A stretch of 64,000 nt of DNA from positions 682,001-746,000 of the forward strand of contig JAQQWL010000001.1 in NCBI GenBank assembly GCA_038363925.1, given 5' to 3'. The stretch comes from Apiospora phragmitis (lineage: Eukaryota > Ascomycota > Sordariomycetes > Amphisphaeriales > Apiosporaceae). The translations under genes were made by a program, and so were the position numbers. The notes under the pieces were generated by a model. The model was not told the origin of the DNA. It saw nothing but the letters and a program-made list of their open reading frames with translations, and made no database searches. Numbering within the stretch: the first letter of the stretch is position 1; every line of letters begins with the position of its first letter. Shown piece by piece: positions 11,248-22,056 of the stretch.

Positions 11248-14200
11248 ATGGAGAATATTCCGTCGCCAGCGAAGGCGCGACCCAAAGCCCTTGCAACACA
11301 GGGGCAAGCCTTGACATTTCGCGCACCACGTCAACCAGAATTGGTGAGAGAAGAGAACTGGCAATACCAAGGCAAGCAAACCATCCAAGATGGATTTGTT
11401 CTTGGCAATAGAGCTAAGCCGTTTGACCCAGTGTTCCGCACGCCGGAACTCCTCGACGACTACGGCCTGTCCTGGTATCAGGAGGGCCACATGTTGCCTC
11501 GAGGCGAAGAAGCTAGGAACAACGATTCACAAAGGGATCTGGATCAAAATGAGGCCATGAACCACTTGTCGGCTCTGGTTCCTGGAATGTCTAGCCCAGT
11601 CCCCTGGGCCGCCTGGAGTATCGCACGCAAGCAATTATTCTGAAGGCCCTCTCGAGGTTCTACGGGAAGGAGCTGTTTTCCTTCGAAACAGCCTGCGAAG
11701 CTTTACACCTATATCGTCACGAGGCCGACGAATTCATTGCCCGCCATCTGTCAGAATGGAACAAGCTGTTAACAGCCGATCCAGGCGAATTAAGCGGCAC
11801 GATGTTTCTCGACAGAGGTACCATACATGTGGCTAGCAAGTACATGTCGGAACACGGTATCCACGATAAGGCTGTCGCAATGTTGAAGCAGTGGTCTTTG
11901 CAGACAATTAGTTGGCCTATGCGCATCACTACCGATGGCTTTCCCACAGCTGCCGACCCTTTCACTAATTCGATGTTTCTTTCGCGCTCGTCACTTCCCT
12001 CGCATTTGTCGCCGACCCCCTTAGGCTCCCCAGACCACGAGTCCAGCAAGCCTCCTGACCTAGGGCAAAACTCTCATCCTCCAGTTCCACCGACGGTCAA
12101 CCCTGCAGGCTTTCTCCATTTCGCTCTCATACCAGGTGAGGAGGGCACGCCCCATGGTGTTCGGTTCACCGAGATCGTGTTGCCGCCCAAGGCCTTGGTT
12201 TGTGGACCTCGCTCGGTGTACACCCTTCATTACGGCGGACGATATCTCATCGAATACCCAGAGTGGTGTCGAGACTACACGAACTTGAAGCTCAGCCATT
12301 TGTCCTTCGTCGAGGGGCACCCGACAGGCGCAACATCCACCCCACAACCTACCAGGGAGACGCATATTGGGCACACTGCATACCGCGGCAGCGGCGCCAA
12401 GAAGCATCATTCCAGTCCCTTTCCCTTCTATCAAGGAACTGACGTCCCAGTAGAAGACTACAATCGCGCCTCGAATGGCTACGGTTTTGACACTACGATG
12501 GCGCCTCCTCCACAAAGGCCTAACCCCCTAGCTGCCACCTCGGGAACATTCGGATTTCAGAATACTGTGAGCCCCTTACCCAACAACTCCGAATCATCCA
12601 AGCAGCTTATAGAGGCCATGTCTCTAGCAGTACCGGGAGCTGACTATGAGGCTGCAAAGAATGAGCATTGGAGTGCAGTAGAGCAAGAGAACAAAAGATG
12701 GAGGGAGACTCAGCAGGCCCGACGGTTCGGGGGGGAGGCGGATACCGGACTCGTGGCACCCAATAACCTTCGCTGTGGCACGCCGGAGTCCAGGCCGTTC
12801 TCTTATCAAGAAGCACCGGGAATTGCAGCTGAGGAGCTGGCTAGGATGCCAGCGGGCCCTGTCACGCCAATGAAATCCTCCACTATCGGGAAACCTGCAT
12901 CCTACGAGCCATTTCTCACGATCCGTCTACCACCTCAATACTATGTGATTGGCCCTACAGGTCAACTCATCACCTTCGATGGCGATTTTGGCGCTTACTC
13001 AGCACCAACAGCGTGCAATCTAGAGGATCCTGGACAGCCATGCCAACATGGGAATCTACCATATGGTGTAGGCGGGGTCTATTCGTTTCATCTTCCTATG
13101 AATGTAGACTCCCGGTACACGCAAGCCGATTTAGTGCTACCGCAAGTGCCGGAGGCCGTATTTGCCCGGTTCATGATACCAGGCCGCTCCGCCCTGTATA
13201 GAGATGGCTGTCTCATGCCGCGTGCCACTGCGTATGGCTACCACGAGCTCCGTAAAATGCGAAAACTACACCAAAGCGGTGGTGCGATCACTGAGGAGAA
13301 TACCACCATGGATCTGGTGGATAAAGATGGACTATACATGGTCCTCAATGACATGGCTCCTTACCGAGCCCGCCGCCTGCCCGGTTCTTCGGCAGGGGCC
13401 AGTGCGTCCTCCGAGTCTGACGAGCCTTCTTCTGGGGACGAGCCTTCTTCAGGGGACGAAGAGCATGACGAAGCTGATGGAACAATGGCCGCGGCTGCCG
13501 CGATCAGATCGATGCCACAGCATATGCAAAATCCCATGCTCGAGGCACACCGCATGCTCGCACCTCATCGGGAAGAGTTCGAGGCTGAACTAGAAGGAGA
13601 GCGGAGGGAGGAGATCCTGGCCGAAAAGCGCGAGCTTGCAAGAGAGAAGTCTAGGGCTGTGAAGGAGCTCAAAGAAGCGAAGAAGAGGAAGGCGCTCAAG
13701 CGGAAAACCGGAGCCATCAGAGCAGTAGCCACGGTAGCATCAGATGCGCCCGGCAGTAGCGAGCAGCAAGGTCGACCAAGCAGCACGGGAACGGGAATGG
13801 GGATGGGTCTCATATCCTTCAACGACGAAGTCCTGAAGCGGCAGATTGAATCCTCGAGCAGCAGTAGCAGCGACGACGAGCGGACGCTGAGGAAGAAGCA
13901 GAAGTATGCCGAACGACTCGATCGCATCCCCAACGACGATGACGACGATGACGGGACGTTCCATACCAGCCGTGCGGGCCGCAAGATCACTAAATCGACG
14001 AAAGCTCAGGAGGAGGAGGAGCAGCAGCAGCAGCAACGGGCACCTGTGCCCAGGGGGGTAACCCCGCGAGCAGCTTCGACTGCGACCACCGCTACCACGA
14101 ACAACACTCAGGCTCCGACTCCTGCACCTGCTAGAAACCAGACCAATGCTGCCACCTCCACCCCCACCCCGTCCAGTCATCCCGGGGCTGCTTCTGCGGG

Positions 14201-14465
14201 TAGCAGCGGGCTCAAGAGAGGGCGTGGCCGACCGCGCAAGCATCCCTTGCCTGACCCGGTCCGACCACAGGCAAGTAGCTCACTAGCAAAGGCCAAAAAT
14301 ATTCAGTCGTCCGCCGAGGCGTCGTCGTCGTCTACTGCCAACGCTTCCCATTGGGCACCTAATGAGTCCATAGTTTCGTGGGCTCGGCAGCAGCCAAAGA
14401 CAGGATCGAGCGAGCAAGACAGTGCTGACTCTGGTAATGACTCCAGCTCTTCTTCCCAGCGATGA
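11248..14465 (+). CDS. Large unrecognised nuclear-type protein with AT-hook and acidic/coiled C-terminus (one apparent frameshift)
   Basis: Two long frames join into one gene. 11248-11600 (MENIPSPAKARPKALATQGQ) is in one frame and about 11601-14465 in another. One extra C in the four-C run at 11601-11604 fuses them as SSPVPLGRLEYRTQAIILKA, and the total becomes 3219 nt, 1072 residues. A 125-nt intron (GT at 11475, AG at 11598-11599) would also restore frame, but the sequence it removes looks coding. The middle contains two ordered blocks, GTIHVASKYMSEHGIHDKAV and FLTIRLPPQYYVIGPTGQLI. The C-terminal third has an 18-bp tandem SSGDEP repeat, a charged helix (EEFEAELEGERREEILAEKR), poly-Ser/acidic and poly-Gln runs, and an AT-hook (KRGRGRPRKHP, about residues 989-999). 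I do not recognise the family. The AT-hook and acidic tail suggest a chromatin or transcription role (inference). Confidence 0.8.
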
Positions 14466-15259
14466 AGCTCATGGTGACGACAATGGAGTTTTCTTTTGGC
14501 ATCTAGATAAAACGCAAGTTATTTCCCTCTTGGCTCTAGGGTGAAATGGGATATAGCAAGGCATGAATGAAGCATTTACCACATCACATGGTCTTTGTTT
14601 GATCCTTGGAATCTCGTCGGCGATACGAGCAACAGGATTGGACTAATAATGGATTGGTCCAGCAAGCGATCATAAGATAGGTATCGAGGTCTTGCACACT
14701 GGCCTCTACGGCTTCACCTGCCGGAGAGTGTTGGATTAATGAGAAACGAATAAACTGATGCCCAAGATGAATCGAAAGCCCTCATGAAGGCGATGTATGT
14801 CTTTTTAAGTGTGTAATGAAGCCTGCACGCTCGGCGCATTGTACTGTACCTAAAGTACATGTAAGTCCAGCCCAATTGCTGGTGGCCGTGCGCTAATCGG
14901 GCAGGGTAGTAGTGGAAGTAGCTGGCCTAGAGTACCTAATGAGGATCCAATCCAGCTAAGACCAAGACGTCAGCTCCTGGCTGGGGCTTGGGCCGACAAC
15001 AGCAGTGGGGATTGTAGATTGACATTCATTTGGCGATAGGGACGCCCAAGACCGGTTGTTGTTTTCTGGATTGAATCTACTAGGTAATAATACCGGCTCA
15101 TCACCACCGAAACGAACAAAAGAAGCGATTTTCCCCAAGACCGAGGGATTCCTCACGAGACCACACCTTTTGTCTCCCTCCGACCTCCCGACCTACCATC
15201 CTCGAACCATCCATCCGCTTGCGACTCCGTATAAGACCCTGAGAGGCACACCCGCCATC
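14466..15259. other. Gene-free stretch upstream of END3
   Basis: 794 bp between two + strand genes. The last roughly 120 bp are C/T-rich, as in many fungal 5' UTRs. Nothing else is seen. Confidence 0.4.
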
Positions 15260-16707
15260 ATGGCTCCCCGAATCGAGGCCTCGGAGATTGAGACGTACTG
15301 GAACATCTTCGCGACCCGGACCAATGGCGCCAAGTTCCTAACGGGAGAGATGGCAGCGCCGCTGCTGAAGAACAGCGGCTTGCGCGACGACCAGCTCGAG
15401 CAGGTCTGGGACGTGTCCGACATCGACAACGACGGGAACCTGGACTTCGAGGAGTTCTGCGTCGCCATGCGTGTCGTCTTTGATATCGTCAACGGGGTTG
15501 GTAACCGTCCAGAAATACACTGCACTGCATCCGAGGGGAGGGGAGGAAGGAAGCAAGAATCACGCATACGTTCTAACTGCTGGGTTGTCACAAACACTAT
15601 AGGAATACGCCGAGGTTCCCAAGGTTCTGCCTGACTGGCTCGTCCCTGAGTCCAAATCGCATCTTGTGCAGGCAGGCCGCGCCATCACGGGGAAGCAAGT
15701 ACAGTTTGAGCAAGTCGACGACGATCTCGACTCGCCCGGCCTGAAAGACGGCTTCGATTGGTACATGAAACCGGCAGACAAGTCCAAATACGAGTCAATA
15801 TACCAAGAGAGCCGAGACATGCGCGGCGAGATATCATGTAAGCCTTTGCTCTCTACATCTACCTACCTGCCCGCCATGCCCGGCCCCTCTTCCCTACAAT
15901 GCTACATCCGAACACTGCACACACATACGACTTGATCGCTAATCACTGGGTTTCCTCCCCCTCGTCATAGTCAACGCATTAGAAGACCTGTACGAATCCC
16001 TCGACGTGCCCGACACGGACATCCGCTCGGCCTGGAATCTGATCAACCCGTCGGCCTCGTCGACCATCAACAAGGACGCCTGCCTGGCCTTCTTGCACAT
16101 CCTCAACAACCGGCACGAGGGCTACCGGATCCCGCGGACGGTCCCGGCCTCGCTGCGCTCCTCCTTCGAGCGCAACCAGATCGACTACCAGCTCGACAGC
16201 GAGCGCAACGCCCCGAGCAAGTCGCGCTGGGCCGCCAAGGCCGACGACACCACCTCGACCGGCCGCAAGGCCAAGTTCGGCGACCAGTACCTGACACGGC
16301 TGGGCCGCAGCGGCTTCAAAGCGGCCGGCACCGACTTCAGCGCGACCAAGGACGCCGACTGGGAGGAGGTCAAGCTGCGCAAGGAGCTGCAGGAGCTCGA
16401 GGACCGCATGGCCAAGGTCGAGGAGATCGCCAACCGCCGCGCCCCGGGCGGCAAGCGCGACAGCAAGCCCGCCCTCGTCAAGCGCGAGCTCGAGCAGCTG
16501 CTCGACTACAAGCGGCGCGAGCTGCGCGAGCTCGAGGAGGGGGCCAGTGATAAGAACAAAACCGGGGGCGGCGGCCTGCGCGGCGTCCAGGACGACCTAC
16601 AGACGGTCAAGGAGCAGGTCGACGGGCTGGAGGCGCACCTGAGCTCGCGGATGCAGGTCCTCGAGCAGCTGCGGAGGGAGATTGAAGACGAGAAGGCGAA
16701 CAGATAA
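15260..16707 (+). CDS. END3: End3, EH-domain actin cytoskeleton regulatory/endocytosis protein
   Basis: End3 acts with Pan1 and Sla1 at cortical actin patches during endocytosis. Exons 15260-15496, 15603-15837, 15971-16707; spliced product 402 residues, normal for filamentous fungi. N-terminal EH domain with a consensus EF-hand calcium loop at residues 54-65 ([12 protein letters not shown]). A second EH-like region follows ([20 protein letters not shown] ... [20 protein letters not shown]) with the End3-typical [13 protein letters not shown] linker. C-terminal coiled coil ([50 protein letters not shown]). The first intron uses donor GTTGGT, because a GTAACC four bases later would break the frame. 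Coding is very GC-rich in exon 3. Convergent with the FAD oxidoreductase gene. Confidence 0.94.
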
Positions 16708-17270
16708 GCAAGAGGACTGTCATGGATGAGCGGAGACGACGGGTGGACGGACCGGGTGGGTCAAGGTGCACACTGTAGGGTAGGTAGATACACCGTTATC
16801 AGTACTGGTACGCTCACGGGACTGTCATACCCAGCAGAAGTTGTGCTAAGCGGAACGGACGCAAGTCCGAGGCTTGCCTTTATAGTAGAATGGACTGCAA
16901 AAGTACGCAATAGCCGCCCATTCTTGTTTGCAAGGCCATGTTAGAAAGAAAGCCTATTGAGTTCAGAATGTAATATATCTTTTTCAGCGAAGGTTGAACA
17001 TTGATTTGATTTTTATTGTCACCGAGTATATTTATGCTTGAATGAAACTAACGTCAATTTGGGGGTATATTTCCCAGCCATTAAATCTTACAGGAGGGGG
17101 TAATGGGGTATATCAATGTTTCCTGCAAATCCTATCCTGCGCCTGCCGCGTCCCTACCCCCTATGTTGTAGACACTACAAAAGAAACGGTCTATATTTAC
17201 TCGTACAGTAATAGCCAAGAAGGGGAGAGAAAAAGAAGCCGAAAGGATAAATAATAACAACGACAAGAAA
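16708..17270. other. Convergent 3' spacer
   Basis: 563 bp between the stops of END3 (+) and the oxidoreductase (-). AT-richer in its second half; holds both 3' UTRs. No other feature seen. Confidence 0.4.
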
Positions 17271-18773
17271 CTAGAATGAGCTGCCATCTACGATGCCAGG
17301 CAACATCTGTGTACCCAATGTCTTGCCCTTGATCATGTAGACCATGAAGGAGAAGACCTTGATACCAGCCATACGCCCCGCGCCACGACCACGACCGACA
17401 GCGCAAACGAAGACATCGACAGGGATCAGTTTGACTGGCGTCGTCTTCTTGCCGTTCAACAAGAGGTCAATGTTCTTGGCAACACCGGCGGCCTGGAGAA
17501 AATATGATCAGTATCAGGGGTTTTCGTATCATTCTTGTCTTGTTAGATGAAGCTGAACAAATGGGGGTCGAGTAGTGAATAGATTTGTGGGGAGTTCGTG
17601 GATTGAAAAGAGGGTGTGGGATATCATGAAGTAAGTTGCAAGGGTAGGGCAGAGGAAAGAGACTTACCTGCTTATCAGCAATAATGAAGCTGGACTTGGG
17701 CTCCGAGATGATATCACCGGCCGCCCACACATTCTCGGCGTTCTGGACGCGGCCGAACTCATCGGCAAGGACATACTTGTCGTCCCGGAGCACCTTGGCG
17801 GGGAGGTAGTCGGTGTTAGGCAAGACGCCCATAGTGGGCAGGTACAAGTCCGTGAGAATCCTCTCGCCGTTCTCGAGCAGGACTTCGGTCTTGCCACTTT
17901 CGGCGGCCTCGTGGGCGCCCATGACACGGGCACCGAGCCGGACCTGGACGCCGAGCTTCAGCAGCTCGCTCTCGGCGTTTCCGGCGATGGCATCGCCTTG
18001 CAGGATCTGGTCGCTGCCCGAGAGCAGCACGACCGTCTTGTCCTTGAACTCGTAGCGGATTTCGCCCGCCGTCTCAACGCCCGTCGCACCAGCGCCAGCA
18101 ATGACGATATGCTGGGCTGACCGGATCTTCTCCTGCGTCGCCCTCATGCAGGCCATGACCTCCTCGTTGGTGCCATTGGCCTTCCACGGCGATTTGGCGT
18201 CCGAGTAGCGCGTGCCCGTCCCCAATACCAGGTGGTCGTAGCTGAGGCTGCGCTCGCCTGTTGCTGTCACGACCCGGACAGTCTTGGCGTCTAGGTCGGC
18301 AGCCTCGGCGCTGCCCACGATGAACTCAAAGTTCTCCGCCGGGTACTTGGAGAAGCCGGGCTCAATGGGTAAGTTGTACTGTTCCTCCTTCAGTACACCC
18401 GGCACGACGGCACGGACGGAGGCTAAGTTCCAGAAGAAGTGGCTGTCCTGTCATGAGGTTAGTTGCAAGTCTTCTGTCTGGCAGTATCCGTTTCTTCAGA
18501 ATCCGTCCCTGTCCGGGACTGCCTCGATTGTGCATTTCCAAGCAATTTCACGTGAACAAGTGGCATGGTCTTGGAAGGATAGCTCCAGCCACAGCCGAAT
18601 GTCACCATCTCAGCTCCAGGATCATGCTGGCACTAGCTAGGCACCCAAAAGCTTACCTTGGAAACCAAAATAACCTTTATGTCCTTGTGTGTATTCCTCG
18701 TGTGCTTGAGTAGCCTGTGGGCAACTTGAAGGCCTGCAAAAGAGCCTCCTAGTACAACAATTGTAGGGGCCAT
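17271..18773 (-). CDS. AIF/AMID (FSP1-like) FAD-dependent oxidoreductase
   Basis: Pyridine nucleotide-disulfide oxidoreductase fold, related to apoptosis-inducing factor B/AMID and ferroptosis suppressor FSP1, which use NAD(P)H to reduce quinone-type acceptors. Exons (-): 18657-18773, 17668-18447, 17271-17492; 372 residues. FAD Rossmann motif at the extreme N-terminus (MAPTIVVLGGSFAGLQVAHR: GGSFAG). NAD(P)H Rossmann motif about residues 150-175 (QHIVIAGAGATGVETAGEI). Second FAD contact WAAGDI near the end of exon 2. DSHFFWNLASVRAV after exon 1 is typical of this subgroup. No signal peptide or mitochondrial presequence, so cytosolic, or bound to a membrane surface by the hydrophobic C-terminus (FSFMVYMIKGKTLG). 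The physiological acceptor is unknown. Confidence 0.92.
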
Positions 18774-20893
18774 TGTGTTGTTGTGACTGGTATCTTTACG
18801 TTGGCGAAGTCCGGTGTAAGTCAGCAGTGGTTCGGGCCCGAATGGTAAGGCTAAGTCAGTAAGTGTCGAGGCTAGAAGCAGCAGGAAAATGGAATCAAGG
18901 TCAGAAAAGAGATGCAAGAGGTTTGAAGAGCATGACGCCCGCGGCCGAAGGGTGGGCGGAACATTTTATATATGCAAACCGGTTGTCCGGTTTGAGGCGA
19001 GTGTGCTCAGTCAGTTGTAGACGGTATGGGATGAACGCTACTGTCTGCATGTAGTAGGAGCTGACAGCCAAGGGAGAGGGGCCTATCCGCTCGAGTGTAT
19101 CACGCAGTACATTGCGTCGCTCGACACACGGACGGACATGGCCCCCAACATGCGTGCAAATGCGGGTGCAGGTGCAGGTGCAATGTCTCGTTGAGACGGC
19201 CGGCCTGAATCCAACTTGATGCCAGCCAGTGGGCAGTGTTGCTTGACTATCGGCCCCGTTATGTCTGTCACGTTTTACGACGTATCCGGATACCTGCTTC
19301 GCTCGACTCGTTTTGCGATACATGCCGCACACTGTCTGTCGACCATGTTGGCATGGTGATTGTTGGTGATTGCTTCTGCACCTACTAACCTTCCGTGCGG
19401 TTAGGGCCTATATGCTTACATGTATTGTGGCTTCGCCCGGCGTCAGATAATCTAGGAGGTCTCTCCGTCCCCGGTAGTTCCCCACGTCAGCAACTCTTGG
19501 CCCCCGAACGAACTTACCAAATCTTAGGATAGGACTCGCTTCTGCTTCTGCGCTGCTCGCCTCTTGTGGCAAATCCTGGAGTCGCTGCTCATGTTGCCCT
19601 GAATCCTGAAGCTGACCACATGCAGGATGTGCTGGCTGGATGAATGCATCCTTCGTGTAGGTTGGACCTGCTGCGTATTCTCGTTCTCGAACGAGCGGTG
19701 CTTAGCGGTGATCTCGGTCCCGACAAAACCAGCTTCCCTTGGTTCAATGAGCCCACAAGTAATTTCCACAGCGATGCCACTCAAAAGAAAAGCATCCGAG
19801 AAAGATGCTAATGTTTCCGACAATCCACTCGACTAGACAATGGAGTCACTTTTTGGACAGCTAGAGCACATCATCCTGTATGTAAGGTACAGAACTGTTG
19901 CCAGCCGGGATTGTGCCCCAAACTCAAAAAAACGAACGAACCAGGGGCCGAGCACAAGACGGTAGTCGGAGATACAGACCTCCGGCCCTTTCTTTTCTTT
20001 TCGATGCGATGGCTGGAAGATGGCGGTGTCATGTCAAACCTCGGCAGCTTATCATTCGCTCTTCCACTTGCAGGCAGGCAGGCTTGGCTTGGGGTGAAGA
20101 ACCCTGAGCCGATACTGACAGCCGCAGACCAAAGTCAAGCTGCTCCGTCACGGCCCATATTCGGATCATGATCAAGGGTCAGGATCTGGACAGCATCCGG
20201 TGTCGACATTTCGTAGCCGTCTGGGCACTTACCCAAGGTGATTGATCAGAGCTCCACCTCGATGGATGGAGCCCGTCGTACCTAGATAGAACCTTGAGGG
20301 GGTTCAAACATATGATCCCTACTGACTGAGCCCTGGCGGGAGAGCCTGGATGCATTGCCTCCATCCATCTATTTCCAGGGGCTGAATGTAGGCGCAAAAG
20401 CTAAGAGACCCTTATGCAAGTAACCAGCAAGCCATGGAGAGCTTGTCCTGGCGTGACAGATAACTGGGCGCGCCCCCCTCCCCCCCCTCGGCCTAGTCGA
20501 CGATCCAATCAAGGACGGGCCCAACCCAAAGAAAAAGCCCCGCCATGCTGTGCTCTTTTCGGGAAGAGCAACACACACTCATTCACCCTCTCGGCTCAAC
20601 ACATGATGCTAAGCCAGAGGAAAATACCCCGCAAGCCATCAAGGGGGGGTAAGGTACGTACGTAGGCTGGCTTATGTAGAGCGAGCGGAAAGTGGGCAGC
20701 AAGCAGGGCAGCTTTCCTCAACAACTTGAGACATTCTTTATATAGTAATCGTTCGTCTCCATCCCGTGGCATTAATTCACTGCCTGCTGCACGTTCAACT
20801 TTGTCACACATCCAACTCTCGTGCATATACATTGACCTGTCTCTTGTTGAACTTTACCGAAACAACTCCAAACCCTCTATCACACCCGTCAAA
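18774..20893. other. Gene-free stretch upstream of ACBP
   Basis: About 2.1 kb without a supportable gene; the promoters of the oxidoreductase (-) and ACBP (+) must lie here. A C-rich tract lies near 20470-20490. A TATA-like TTTATATAG at about 20737-20745, some 150 nt before the ACBP start, is a plausible core promoter. The 150 nt before the start are C/T-rich. Confidence 0.4.
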
Positions 20894-21417
20894 ATGGTTG
20901 AGCAGACCGAAGCATTCAAGAAGGCCGTCGTCGACTCCAAGAAGTTGACCTCGAAGCCCAGCAATGACCATCTCCTCGAGATGTACGGTACGTCGTCATA
21001 CGGATCCCAGCCCGTCCTTGCCTCGCCTTACAACCCCTCCTTCTCTTCATGATCTAGTCATGCGACATGCTGTAGTATACCTTGCTAATGCGACATCGCA
21101 AACAAACAGCCCTCTACAAGATCGGCACTGGCGAGGACATCAAGGCCGCCCCGGCCCCCGGCATGTTCGACATCAAGGTATGCACGCATCTACAGCCCCT
21201 CCCCACTTCTAGATAAGATAAGACAGGACAACGGCGAACTCACACGCGCGCTTCCAAACCACAGGGCAAGGCCAAGGCTAAGGCCTGGCAAGGCAAGGTC
21301 GACGAGGACGTCACCCCCGAGCTCGCCCAGGAGCAGTACGTCGCCCTGATCGACAAGTGCAAGATCGAGTACGGCTACGACGAGAACAAGTCGCCCGAGG
21401 CTGTCGGCTCTTCGTAA
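20894..21417 (+). CDS. Acyl-CoA-binding protein
   Basis: Small cytosolic carrier that binds long-chain acyl-CoA esters. Exons 20894-20987, 21110-21177, 21265-21417; 104 residues, slightly longer than the 86-92 of animal and yeast ACBP because of a short C-terminal tail. The four-helix core is visible: EAFKKAVVDSKKL in helix 1; SNDHLLEMYALYKIGTGEDI, including the conserved LYK; then KAKAWQGKVD in place of the usual K-W-AW segment; and EQYVALIDKCKIEYGYDEN in helix 4. Both introns are GT-AG, and the first splits the Ala codon of MYALYK. Convergent with the thioredoxin-domain gene. Confidence 0.95.
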
Positions 21418-22056
21418 GCCACACCCACACACATATACAAGTGCAATAGAAGAGGGGTCAAAGACACATATTAAATACTTGGGCATAACGCGTGGAATTG
21501 GTAGACTGCTAGGTCCTGGGTACTCTCGTACTCAACAACTTCCATAGTTGTCCACGTAAAATTCTATACATCAGATCACTTGTGTGTTTGTTTGCGTGCA
21601 TGAACGTCGAAAAGTCCACGGGCTTGGACTATCCCTGGCTTCTTGGAGATTGTGGTGAACCAAAAAGAAATAAGTTGGTATTATTAATGATGCATCGAAC
21701 CTTCTATGCTCCTGGCATCTTTGATGTACCAGGAGGAAAAGGATATCCTGGGTGTCGTTATGAACCACCCGTTCTTCTCTCGAACGTCCCAACTCCGTCG
21801 TTCCCGTTCCGGCCCTACCAACCTGTCCGTGCTATAGAACTAAGTCCGCCTTACCGTTTCTCTTTGATAACCCAAAACCCACCAAGTTGTAAGGTCGGAT
21901 TGTAGAATGTGCAGACATGTAGCGTCACATGAGGGTGTAATATACAGGAACTCCCGCTAGATATGTGGTGTCAACTCCAGACCTGACCAACCCCGTAGGG
22001 CGTCGTCGGTAATGCATGCTTCCCGTCTAACCTCGTTTTTAATCCGAACATCTTCT
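21418..22056. other. Convergent 3' spacer
   Basis: 639 bp between the ACBP stop (+) and the stop of the thioredoxin-domain gene (-). No feature seen beyond UTR sequence. Confidence 0.4.

Noticed and set aside
10773..11329. Overlapping frames on both strands before the AT-hook protein gene
   Set aside because: They overlap each other and the start of a better-supported gene; most likely 5' UTR or promoter.
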